A DNA stretch of 39,452 nt from Candidatus Limimonas egerieequi (lineage in GTDB: Bacteria > Bacillota > Clostridia > Oscillospirales > Acutalibacteraceae). The DNA is taken from contig JAGHVH010000023.1 in NCBI GenBank assembly GCA_018064455.1, positions 1-39,452 of the forward strand, given 5' to 3'. Positions 17,369-25,137 of the stretch are shown in pieces. Both the position numbers and the translations under genes were made by a program. The notes beneath the pieces were generated by a model. It was not told the DNA's origin. It was given only the letters and a program-made list of their open reading frames with translations, and ran no database searches. The first letter of the stretch is position 1. The number at the start of each line of letters is the position of its first letter.

Positions 17369-18328
17369 ATGAAAAGATTAGTAAGTATTGCTCTTATCTT
17401 AGTTTTAATCTTTGCACTTTCAGCTTGCTCAAAGCCTGGCACTCCTGTCCCAACAGATTTCCCAGAGCCAGAGCCTGAGACAATTGAAGTTCCTTTTCCA
17501 CTTGAGAGTGGCGATGATATCCACACAATAGCATTTGTATCTGATACACAGCGCTATGCATTCAAGGATTCTACTACCAACAAGGACATGATAAAGGCCC
17601 TTGTTGATGATAAAGATAAATACAGCATTGAGTATGTAATCCATTCAGGTGACCTTGTGCAGACCCCTGACAAGGAGGATGAATGGCAGGTTGCAAAGGA
17701 AGCAATGAGCCAACTTGATGGTATCATCCCTTATGGCGTGCTCGCTGGTAACCACGACCAGGATTCTGGTGATGAGCGCTTTACTTTGTACACAAAGTAT
17801 TTTGGCGATGAGACATATAGCGGCTGTGATTACTCTGCTGGTTCATTTGAGAACTGCCGTGCTCACGCACAACTTGTTACAATCGGCTCAAATGATTTTG
17901 TAGTTGTATATATCAGTGATGATCCAAGCAAAGATTGCATTTCATTTGCAAATGATATATTTGGAAAGTATCCAGACAGAATTGGTATCTTGGTTACTCA
18001 TAAATATTTAGAGCCTGATTTGTCACTTGATGAGATGGGTGAATACATGCTTGAGAAGATTGTTAAGCCTAATGATAATGTAAAACTCGTTCTCTGTGGT
18101 CATGAGTCCGTAGCGGGATATCTTGAGACTAAGATTGATGACGAGCGCACAGTACTTCAAGTGATGGCAAACTATCAGGATGCTGGCACAAAGGGCACAA
18201 TGATGTACCTTCAGATTAATGAGAAGGCAAAGACATTGACCGGCATCTCATATTCTCCAGTAACAGATTCATATGAGGGCTACAAGAATCAGAGTGATGA
18301 TCAGTTTAGAGTAGACCTTCCTTGGTGA
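17369..18328 (+). CDS. Calcineurin-like metallophosphoesterase lipoprotein
   Basis: 319 residues; lipobox ALSAC with C20, then a proline/glutamate-rich linker. The catalytic dimetal motifs of the calcineurin-like superfamily are present in order: FVSDTQ (DxH position carrying Gln), HSGDLV, AGNHDQ, VTHKY and CGHE. It should be an extracellular phosphodiesterase or phosphatase, substrate unknown. The ATG at 17369 is preferred over an in-frame TTG three bases upstream, with TGGGGG as ribosome site. It is encoded between the XdhC-like and radical SAM genes within the uptake operon. Confidence 0.85.
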   Translation: MKRLVSIALILVLIFALSACSKPGTPVPTDFPEPEPETIEVPFPLESGDDIHTIAFVSDTQRYAFKDSTTNKDMIKALVDDKDKYSIEYVIHSGDLVQTPDKEDEWQVAKEAMSQLDGIIPYGVLAGNHDQDSGDERFTLYTKYFGDETYSGCDYSAGSFENCRAHAQLVTIGSNDFVVVYISDDPSKDCISFANDIFGKYPDRIGILVTHKYLEPDLSLDEMGEYMLEKIVKPNDNVKLVLCGHESVAGYLETKIDDERTVLQVMANYQDAGTKGTMMYLQINEKAKTLTGISYSPVTDSYEGYKNQSDDQFRVDLPW

Positions 18329-18332
18329 TAAG

Positions 18333-19295
18333 ATGAAGTGTAATTATTGTGAATGGCGTTGCGATTTAACAAACGGAAACGGCATCTGCGGCAGGTATAA
18401 ATGTGAAAATGACAAAGTTGTTGAATGTGAACCATTCAACTGGATTGATTTTTACCCTTATACCGTTGAGAGCATGCCGTTTTACCATGTAATGCCAAAT
18501 GAGTATGTAATACAGACTGGTACAGTGAGCTGTAACGCTCACTGTAGTTATTGTATTAATTCACATTTGGCAATAGAAGAAAACAGCGCCCGCAAGCTTA
18601 AGCACAAGAGCGCAGAGTCGCTTGTTGCGCTCTGCAAGCAAATGGACTGTAAGGGCGTAGTTTTTGCAATTAACGAGATAACTTGTTTTATCCCATCTGC
18701 AATAGAGGTTGCAAAACGGCTTCATGCAGAAGGTCTCAAGGTGGGCTGCCTTACTAATGGTTTTGAAACCGAAGAGACAGCGCATCTTCTCGCTGACAAC
18801 ATGGACTTTATCAATGTAAGTCTCAAGTCGCTGTCAGATGAGTTCTATAAGAAGGATTTGGGACTTTCATCTGTACAGCCTGTTCTTCGCAACATAAAAA
18901 TCTTTAATGACAAAACTCATCTTGAGATAGTTACACCGCTAGTTCATGAGGTTGTTGAAAACGAAATTTATGACATAATGGATTTTATCTATGGCGTAAA
19001 TCCAGAAATTGTGTGGCACCTTTTCCGCTTGATGCCAAATAATGAACGTGCAGATGAGCGAGATATGACACACGAGGAAATGCTAAAAATATATGAGACA
19101 GCAAGACAGAAGTTGCCTTATACCTATCTCGGTAACTTTGCTGGTTCTCAGTGGGTGGATACGTATTGTCCAGACTGTGGAGAACTAATCATCAAACGTA
19201 TTTGTACGGGCGCATGGCTCGGTGGTACAGTGTTCAATAATTTGGTTGATGGTCAGTGTCCAAAATGTGGCAAAAAGATTTCAGGAGTGTTTTAA
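18333..19295 (+). CDS. Radical SAM protein, AmmeMemoRadiSam-like
   Basis: 320-residue predicted iron-sulfur enzyme. The radical SAM cluster ligands are C67, C71 and C74 (CX3CX2C). Before them is a cysteine-rich N-terminus (C3, C6, C10, C19, C24, C32), and the C-terminus has two CxxC pairs (YCPDCGEL and QCPKCGKK) that look like a zinc ribbon. This architecture resembles the radical SAM member of the AmmeMemoRadiSam set and pyruvate formate-lyase activating enzymes, but the AMMECR1 and Memo partners are absent. It ends directly at the start of the next gene, which is unrecognised, so the two probably act together. Confidence 0.8.
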   Translation: MKCNYCEWRCDLTNGNGICGRYKCENDKVVECEPFNWIDFYPYTVESMPFYHVMPNEYVIQTGTVSCNAHCSYCINSHLAIEENSARKLKHKSAESLVALCKQMDCKGVVFAINEITCFIPSAIEVAKRLHAEGLKVGCLTNGFETEETAHLLADNMDFINVSLKSLSDEFYKKDLGLSSVQPVLRNIKIFNDKTHLEIVTPLVHEVVENEIYDIMDFIYGVNPEIVWHLFRLMPNNERADERDMTHEEMLKIYETARQKLPYTYLGNFAGSQWVDTYCPDCGELIIKRICTGAWLGGTVFNNLVDGQCPKCGKKISGVF

Positions 19296-20456
19296 ATGTA
19301 CGAGATAATGCTTGATGTAAATGGATGGCAGGGCTTGTTTGATTTTCAAACAGGTGAGGCTTTGCCATTTGAGAACAAGCCTTATCTTGAACTCGCAAAA
19401 GAGGTTTCTAAAAGACATCCATATCCAGGTGATTTAAATCCAAGTGTTTTTGCTTGGACTACAGATTTCGCACTTGATGTTGTAAAGGAATACAATCCAC
19501 AACTTATGCTCATTTCGTATGCAAACGCTATGATTACTCGCGTCAATTCAAAATTGACTACAGTTGAAACAAAGGATTTGGAGAGACTGGTTTTGTCTGA
19601 GGCCTTCCGTTTTGCAGAGGAAGCAGATTATGAGCCAATTATTGTAAGCACTGGTAATATGAAAAAAATTGATTTGGTTGTAAATACCGATGATATAGAA
19701 GGTTATTTCAACGTTTCGACCGATCCTTACGTTGGAGGTATCTTTGGCGCAACAGCAAAGGACTATGAGACTGTTCAAAATATGAATGGCATCAAGTCAT
19801 ATATGACAAAGAATGAGTTTATTAAGACGTATCATTTATATGATGAATATGCGCTTGAGAGGACACCGGATATTATCCTCTTTGCCGATGATAACTTTGC
19901 CCTTACAAATACGGGCAACAGAGGTACAACACTCGAGGAAATAAGTGAAAAGAAAAAGACCTTCAAAGCTTTTTCAAAGCTTTCTGGTCTCCCAAATGAT
20001 ATATTTGAATTTAGGTCTTTTATTGATTCGCAACTAAAGAGCGGTAAGCGAATAGCCGTTATTGTTGTCGAAGGTGTTGATGACGAAAGCATGCCAGATG
20101 GTTCGATAGATGTAAACAAAGAAAGTGATGGCATTTATTATTCAGAGGGTGTTCTTTTCTACTATGCTCTCCTAAACGCAAAGAAGTTTAACGTTGTTGG
20201 TATGCCATATATTTTCCACAATCCGTTTATCAAGAAAAAGCCAGGCGCTAGATATTCATTTAGTTATATTAAAACTGATGAGTTCCAGGACCCAATTGGA
20301 TTTAATAGAGACTTTAAAACGGCATCTGTTGGCACACGTTCGGGAATATTCCATTCGGCGTGTATGTGTGATTACTCGTTTGAATGTCATTGCAGAGGAC
20401 TCGCAGAGTCTGGTGTATTGACTTTTGTAAATGGAAAAAATTTTGAGAATGAATAG
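19296..20456 (+). CDS. Unrecognised protein paired with the radical SAM gene
   Basis: 386-residue, apparently cytosolic protein (no signal peptide or membrane segment). I do not recognise the family. Notable parts are SYANAMITRVNSK and EPIIVSTGNMKK in the first half, PDIILFADDNFALTNTGNRG at the centre, and a C-terminal cysteine cluster CMCDYSFECHC (C356, C358, C364, C366 with H365), which looks like a metal site. The central GNRGTTLEEI weakly recalls alkaline-phosphatase-superfamily loops, but not enough to name it. It begins immediately after the radical SAM stop codon, with AGGAGTG inside that gene as ribosome site, which implies coupling. Confidence 0.75.
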   Translation: MYEIMLDVNGWQGLFDFQTGEALPFENKPYLELAKEVSKRHPYPGDLNPSVFAWTTDFALDVVKEYNPQLMLISYANAMITRVNSKLTTVETKDLERLVLSEAFRFAEEADYEPIIVSTGNMKKIDLVVNTDDIEGYFNVSTDPYVGGIFGATAKDYETVQNMNGIKSYMTKNEFIKTYHLYDEYALERTPDIILFADDNFALTNTGNRGTTLEEISEKKKTFKAFSKLSGLPNDIFEFRSFIDSQLKSGKRIAVIVVEGVDDESMPDGSIDVNKESDGIYYSEGVLFYYALLNAKKFNVVGMPYIFHNPFIKKKPGARYSFSYIKTDEFQDPIGFNRDFKTASVGTRSGIFHSACMCDYSFECHCRGLAESGVLTFVNGKNFENE

Positions 20457-20465
20457 GTGAAGAAA

Positions 20466-21179
20466 ATGAAAAAGTTTTTAGCGATTATTCTAACTCTTTT
20501 GATGGTTCTCAGTTTTGCTGCTTGTGCACAAGGTGAGACAGGAAAAGTCGAGGAAGAAACAGCAAAAGTTGCTGCACTTCCAAAGGCAGAGGTTGACTCT
20601 GAGTCTATGTTCGGCGTAGATAAGAACATAACTATCAAAAACGTAGATGAGTATTTAGGTCGTGAGGACACAGTGTATCGTGACATGCGACTTCTCTATG
20701 ACCCGGCTGACTATGCTGCTATCGGTGGAGACGCTGACCTCTCATTCTCTATCAAGGGATTTAAAGTTGTTCCTTATCCATTTATCGGTACACTTCAAGT
20801 ACTCCCAGTTGATGGCGCTTATACGGGCGAATGTCTCTATACAGTAGAGTGGAACGATGACGGTACTGTAAAGAGCGCAACTCCAAATTACAAGGAGTCA
20901 GAGCTTGCACTCAAGGAACTCTTCCCACAGGACAAGAACATTCTTCTTACATGTGGTGGCGGCGGATATGCCGGCATGACAAGAACACTTCTTATCTTCC
21001 TTGGATGGGATGAGTCAAAGCTCTATAACATCGGTGGCTCTTGGGAATATGAGGGCAAGAACAAGTTCGAAATTGCTGTTTACCCAGAGGACGCTAATGA
21101 TGCAACTTTCCTTGCAACATGGCGCGCCGATTATGCATTTATCGAATTTGAAAAACTTCATCCAGTAGAGGCAGAATAA
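20466..21179 (+). CDS. Rhodanese-like lipoprotein
   Basis: 237 residues with lipobox SFAAC, C20. The mature domain has a rhodanese layout: VDEYLGREDTVYRDMRLLYD in the position of the Asp-x-Arg strand, then ILLTCGGGGYAGMTRTLLIFLGW with C163 at the catalytic loop, and LYNIGGSWEY like the closing N-L-x-GG strand. It would be an extracellular persulfide carrier, or a degenerate rhodanese used for ligand binding. The ATG at 20466 is favoured over GTG at 20457, since AGGTGA is then correctly spaced. It follows the unknown gene by nine bases. Confidence 0.75.
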   Translation: MKKFLAIILTLLMVLSFAACAQGETGKVEEETAKVAALPKAEVDSESMFGVDKNITIKNVDEYLGREDTVYRDMRLLYDPADYAAIGGDADLSFSIKGFKVVPYPFIGTLQVLPVDGAYTGECLYTVEWNDDGTVKSATPNYKESELALKELFPQDKNILLTCGGGGYAGMTRTLLIFLGWDESKLYNIGGSWEYEGKNKFEIAVYPEDANDATFLATWRADYAFIEFEKLHPVEAE

Positions 21180-21180
21180 G

Positions 21181-21801
21181 ATGAAAAAGATACTAAGTAT
21201 TTTGCTCCTTGTTGCTTTGCTACTCACAACTTTTACTGCTTGCACAAGCGGAAAAGAAGAGGATGCAAAGGGAACGGGCAAAACAACAGACATAGAAAAT
21301 CCTTATGATATGTTTCACTATACGCACTATGCTTCTGGTGGAACACCAGAAGAAGAAACAGCAGTAGTGCTCTTTGAACAATCAAATGCTACTTTTACTT
21401 CATATCAGATAGCTTTCATTTCATGCACATGTCGTGATCCATCGGTAAATTATTACTCCGTAATGTATATTGAACTCCTCAACACAAAGCAAAATCCGGA
21501 GGATGCATCAATCAGAGCAATTACTTTTTCTGATGGCAAAGGACTTTGGGGTGATAGTAATCCAACTTACGGAACAACAAACTATACACCAGAGTACTTT
21601 AATGAAAACTTCGTCCAACCAATGGTTGGTAAGACCAAGGCTGACTTTGACGCATGGGGTGGTTATAAAAAGCAAATTGAGGGAATTGATGTCGATGCTG
21701 TGACGGCCGCATCTGTCTCAACAAGTAACATTACTTCTTGTATCAAATCCCTATTTGAATATCACGTCAACAAATACTACAAAACAAATGCTGACGCATA
21801 G
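21181..21801 (+). CDS. FMN-binding-like lipoprotein
   Basis: 206 residues with lipobox TFTAC, C21. Near the C-terminus the sequence DAVTAASVSTSN (D172 to about N183) resembles the FMN_bind / ApbE flavinylation motif Dxx(S/T)GAT, but with Ala for Gly and Ser for the acceptor Thr. The following helix SCIKSLFEYHVNKYY fits the same fold. It may bind FMN covalently through Ser178, or be a degenerate relative. It starts one base after the rhodanese-like gene stop codon. Confidence 0.6.
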   Translation: MKKILSILLLVALLLTTFTACTSGKEEDAKGTGKTTDIENPYDMFHYTHYASGGTPEEETAVVLFEQSNATFTSYQIAFISCTCRDPSVNYYSVMYIELLNTKQNPEDASIRAITFSDGKGLWGDSNPTYGTTNYTPEYFNENFVQPMVGKTKADFDAWGGYKKQIEGIDVDAVTAASVSTSNITSCIKSLFEYHVNKYYKTNADA

Positions 21802-21813
21802 AGGAGGAAAACA

Positions 21814-24705
21814 ATGAAGAAAACAAGAATTATTAGATTTCTTGTCGTTGCTATGCTTGCTGTAATAGTAATATTTACTTTTGCTGGTTGCGGTAAGTAC
21901 GACGTAACTCTCTTTAGTAATGTTGATTTCTCAAATTCACCATTTAAGCACATTACTAATGGAGGCAAGGGCGGAGAGAGCCCATATAACATCAATGCTA
22001 TTACTGGTGCTACTCTCACAATCGAAGGCCCTGGCATGAATTCATCTGTTCCATTCTCAACTAAGGAACTTGAGAACACAGATGCAGGTCTTGTTCGTGG
22101 ACTTTACAAGGATAAAACTGGTGTAAAGGCTTACGAAGGAATCGATGTTTACTATCTTTTAAACAAGATGGGTGAAGGCGAGAACGCTATTACCCTTACG
22201 GACACTGCTTTCAAGGTAGTATTCAAAAACTCAAATCGTGAAGACGTTGCAACACTCACACTTAAGGATATTAAGAAAGCGCATGATGACGGTCAGCCTG
22301 TTCTTATTACTTACGGTATTGGTGATGAGACTTGCAAAACAGTTGCACCATATGTTTTTGATGGTGCAAATGAAGGCGAGCATACACAGGGCTATGTCGC
22401 TGCTCTTAACAATGAGGACGGTTGCTTAAAGCTTGTTTATAACTATACAAAGTATGGTGACAACAAGGACTATAAGACATTCTCAAACTGCGCATATCTC
22501 TATGTAGAAGAGGAAAAGACACCTGGATTTAAGCACAGCGAAGAATCAGGTGAGGCTTATGCAAATGAGAATCTCACAGATTACATTATTTCTGTAAGTG
22601 GTAAGACACTTGGTTATGAGCTTGACTTCACAGTTAAGCAGCTTGAAGCACTTGTTGAGCACAACAAGGATGGCTCAATCAAAGAGGGTGGCCTTGGATA
22701 CAAGGATTACTATTCACTTGCCAACAACACATATTGGTATGTAAACGAGTATGAGGGACTCGACCTTTATAAGTTCCTTCAGTATGTTGGTGTGCCAAGT
22801 GCAGAAGAACTTGGCAAGGACGCTGAAAAGACAAACGTAACATTCTCTGCATCAGATGGTTACACATCTGCGGAGAAGTTTACTATGGCTCAGCTTTCTG
22901 ACCCTAACAACTTTGGTTACTACAAGAAGAACTCAGCAGACCTTGACGATGGTACTTATGTATCAACAAACGCTGACCTTGTTAAGACTGGTTATCCTGT
23001 AATGCTTGCATATGGTGTTAACAGTTATCCATATACAATAACAAATGAGGACGAAGGTTTCGTTCCTGGTCTTTCAAACAACGGCGGTCCAATGAGAGTT
23101 ATCTTTGGTAAGACAGAGTACGGCCATGCAAATGGTTCTAACCAGATTCAGTACTTGTCTAACATCGTTGTAGGTTCTAACTATATGCTTTCAACACATA
23201 ACGGATCACGTGTTGAGGCACAACAGGAATATGCTCAGGATAAGTTACAGATTAAGGTAAACAATGTTGACGGTTCTGTACTTTCTGATGAGAACTACAA
23301 GGTTAATGATGTTGAGGACATCATCTATGGTGAGGATGCAACAAATAACCAGATTAAGGCTGCAAAAGTAAAGGCTGTTTATGATGATGACATCTATGAG
23401 GGCGTAAACTTAGAGTTCATGCTTTCTGATATAGTTGGTATCCCAGGTATCAACGGTACAGTTACATTCTCAAATGGCAAGGATAAGTTGAAGGTTGAAA
23501 TCTCTGACCTCTTTGCGGAGAAGTCAATCATTGCATTTGCAAAGAACGGTTCTCCTCTCGTTCCAAATGAGAAGAGTGACGGTTATGTAGCATCTTATAA
23601 GCTCAATCCATTTGGCAAGAACGATCCAGCTGACTATAAAGTTGACAATGCTGGTGGTCCACTTATGATCATCGTTCCTACTAAGGATGGCAATAAGTAT
23701 ATCAAGAACGTAACATCAATTGTTGTTAACGTTGAGCCTGATCAGTACGCTCACTTAAATGGCGATGCTGCTAAACTCTCAGAGAATACAATTTCATTCT
23801 CTGGTGAAGGTGTAAATGCTAACAAGTCTTACACAGTTGCAGACCTTGAAGGTATGCAGAAGATGGCCAAGACTTATGACTTTGGTAAGGAGAGATACAG
23901 AGGTATTCCTATGTATGACCTCCTCTTGAACGTTGGCCTTAGATATAACGCTAGTGAAGTAATTATCACTTCAAAGGATGGCTCAAGCGAGACATTTAAG
24001 CTTGGTGACCTCCGCGGAGCAGAAGGCGAGTCAGCTCCACTTCTTGCTTTTGGTGTTGGTGACACCAAGAAAGCACAGAAGGTAGGTTCACCTCTTATGG
24101 AGGATAAGGGCCCACTTATGTTCGTAAGTGCCGACAAGAAGGTTAAGTCAGTTGAAAAGATTGAGGTAACTGCAGTTGAAATGGCATCATGGGATCACAA
24201 CGCATCTGACCTCTATACATCTTTCCTTGACGAACCATTCACAGTTGTTATCAAGACAGGTTCTGGCGAGAAGACATATGAGTACACACTTGGCGAACTT
24301 GAGAAGATGACAGACCTTGTTGAGAGAACAGAGTACTCAGTTCTTGACCTTGGCGTTTGCGAAGGTATCAACTTCTGGGGTCTTGTTAAGAGTGCAGTTG
24401 GCGATGAAGTAGACCTTTCAAACCCTGTTAAGGTTTCAGGTTTCGCAAGCGACAACTACTCTAAGGACTTCCTTTCAATCTTCTCAATGGATGCACTTGA
24501 GAACGGTATCGTTGCAGCTGATGGCACAAGAAAGCCAATCATTATCTGCTACGCTTGTCAGGGATATCCACTCGTTTTCGATGAGAACGATGAAGGCTAC
24601 ACAGGTCTTGTAGGTAACGGCGATGGTCCTATCCGTTTCATCACAGAGACAAATCAGGGCGCATCAATCAAGCATGCTAGCAAGATAGTAGTAGAACTTA
24701 AGTAA
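21814..24705 (+). CDS. 963-residue lipoprotein with about five tandem sulfite-oxidase-fold-like units
   Basis: Large surface lipoprotein; lipobox FAGC, C26. About five units can be read by eye, near residues 60-235, 245-460, 470-635, 640-785 and 790-963. Each has an opening strand, a YxGxxxxxLL helix (for example YEGIDVYYLLNKMG and YRGIPMYDLLLNVG), a strand with DGY or a variant, then GGP or DGP, and a closing strand with I-V (for example DGPIRFITETNQGASIKHA). This is the layout of Oxidored_molyb domains, but no Mo-ligand Cys is evident. Near the N-terminus NAITGATLT (61-69) closely resembles the ApbE flavinylation motif, acceptor T67. It is the last gene of the operon and a terminator follows. 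Capture of an oxyanion or flavin redox at the surface are both possible. Confidence 0.7.
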   Translation: MKKTRIIRFLVVAMLAVIVIFTFAGCGKYDVTLFSNVDFSNSPFKHITNGGKGGESPYNINAITGATLTIEGPGMNSSVPFSTKELENTDAGLVRGLYKDKTGVKAYEGIDVYYLLNKMGEGENAITLTDTAFKVVFKNSNREDVATLTLKDIKKAHDDGQPVLITYGIGDETCKTVAPYVFDGANEGEHTQGYVAALNNEDGCLKLVYNYTKYGDNKDYKTFSNCAYLYVEEEKTPGFKHSEESGEAYANENLTDYIISVSGKTLGYELDFTVKQLEALVEHNKDGSIKEGGLGYKDYYSLANNTYWYVNEYEGLDLYKFLQYVGVPSAEELGKDAEKTNVTFSASDGYTSAEKFTMAQLSDPNNFGYYKKNSADLDDGTYVSTNADLVKTGYPVMLAYGVNSYPYTITNEDEGFVPGLSNNGGPMRVIFGKTEYGHANGSNQIQYLSNIVVGSNYMLSTHNGSRVEAQQEYAQDKLQIKVNNVDGSVLSDENYKVNDVEDIIYGEDATNNQIKAAKVKAVYDDDIYEGVNLEFMLSDIVGIPGINGTVTFSNGKDKLKVEISDLFAEKSIIAFAKNGSPLVPNEKSDGYVASYKLNPFGKNDPADYKVDNAGGPLMIIVPTKDGNKYIKNVTSIVVNVEPDQYAHLNGDAAKLSENTISFSGEGVNANKSYTVADLEGMQKMAKTYDFGKERYRGIPMYDLLLNVGLRYNASEVIITSKDGSSETFKLGDLRGAEGESAPLLAFGVGDTKKAQKVGSPLMEDKGPLMFVSADKKVKSVEKIEVTAVEMASWDHNASDLYTSFLDEPFTVVIKTGSGEKTYEYTLGELEKMTDLVERTEYSVLDLGVCEGINFWGLVKSAVGDEVDLSNPVKVSGFASDNYSKDFLSIFSMDALENGIVAADGTRKPIIICYACQGYPLVFDENDEGYTGLVGNGDGPIRFITETNQGASIKHASKIVVELK

Positions 24706-24711
24706 ATAATT

Positions 24712-24744
24712 AACTGCCAGTGATTTCTCACTGGCAGTTTTTTT
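24712..24744 (+). terminator. Terminator of the uptake operon
   Basis: The 12-bp stem AACTGCCAGTGA/TCACTGGCAGTT has a TTTC loop and a run of seven T. It is the first convincing terminator after the riboswitch terminator at 8284, so the 16 genes between can form one transcript of about 16.5 kb. Confidence 0.95.
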
Positions 24745-24745
24745 A

Positions 24746-24774
24746 TTGCATTTTTATTCACTTCATTGTATAAT
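24746..24774 (+). promoter_or_regulatory. Promoter of the moa/moe operon
   Basis: TTGCAT at 24746-24751 and TATAAT at 24769-24774 are spaced by 17 bases, just after the previous terminator. The start point near 24781 places the riboswitch at the 5' end of the transcript, as in the uptake operon. Confidence 0.75.
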
Positions 24775-24794
24775 AATTTCACAAATTAAATATT

Positions 24795-24912
24795 AAAGCT
24801 TTCGAGCTTCTTGTCCTACGGTTTTACTATGGATAATAAGCCAGGGTGATTTTGGAAACGAGATTGCCTTCCGTGTTTGAAAAGATTGCGAAAACGTATT
24901 AACCGTGTATTA
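24795..24912 (+). promoter_or_regulatory. Moco/Tuco-family riboswitch, copy 2 (cofactor synthesis operon)
   Basis: This is the sister of the element at 8166-8282. The order is the same: an AAGCTTTCGAGCTT hairpin, GTCCTACGG, GCCAGGGTGAT, a GAAA-loop hairpin (ATTTTG-GAAA-CGAGAT), then TTGCCTTCCGTG and TTTGAAAAG. The GCCAGGG and CCTTCCGTG-TTTGAAAAG blocks match the E. coli moaA Moco RNA as I recall it. The next coding gene is moaA, the classical target of this riboswitch, which supports the identification of both copies. The short region between GTCC and CCAGGG suggests the tungsten-cofactor subclass. Confidence 0.8.
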
Positions 24913-24913
24913 G

Positions 24914-24943
24914 TGGCTTTCTTTTCAAGAAAGCCATTTTTTT
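24914..24943 (+). terminator. Riboswitch expression-platform terminator, copy 2
   Basis: The 10-bp stem TGGCTTTCTT/AAGAAAGCCA has a three-base loop, followed by seven T. It lies at the same distance from the aptamer core as the copy 1 terminator. Confidence 0.88.
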
Positions 24944-24955
24944 ATTGCCATCACT

Positions 24956-25064
24956 GGACTTCAACCACTCAGCTGGGTAACCACCACACCCAATGACTTT
25001 TTATTATCTCCCAAATAAAAAGTTTCCCGAAAATGAGCTGAGTGGGTTGAGGCCCTGTTTTTTT
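24956..25064 (+). promoter_or_regulatory. Branched hairpin element of unknown type, ending in a T-run
   Basis: An outer stem of about 18 bp, with one mismatch and one bulge, pairs GG-A-CTTCAACCACTCAGCT (24956-24974) with AGCTGAGTGGGTTGAGGCCC (25036-25055). Inside are two further hairpins: GGG-CCC at 24975-24991, and a perfect 10-bp ACTTTTTATT/AATAAAAAGT stem. A run of T follows at 25058-25064. It therefore looks like a three-way junction RNA with terminator character, between the riboswitch terminator and moaA. I do not recognise a family. It could be a second regulatory RNA or a small inserted palindromic element. The rest of the gap to moaA (25065-25137) holds only A/T-rich sequence and the moaA ribosome site. 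Confidence 0.6.
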
Positions 25065-25137
25065 ATATATTTCTTTATTTAAAGGTATATGTATGATAAA
25101 ATTAATGTGATTATTCATGTAAATAGGAGGTGAGGAA

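Noticed and set aside
24957-25055. tRNA-like D-arm words (GCTGAGTGGTTGAAG on the minus strand, similar on the plus strand)
   Set aside because: No acceptor stem, anticodon arm or TTCGANTC arm at the right distances; the resemblance comes from one inverted repeat.
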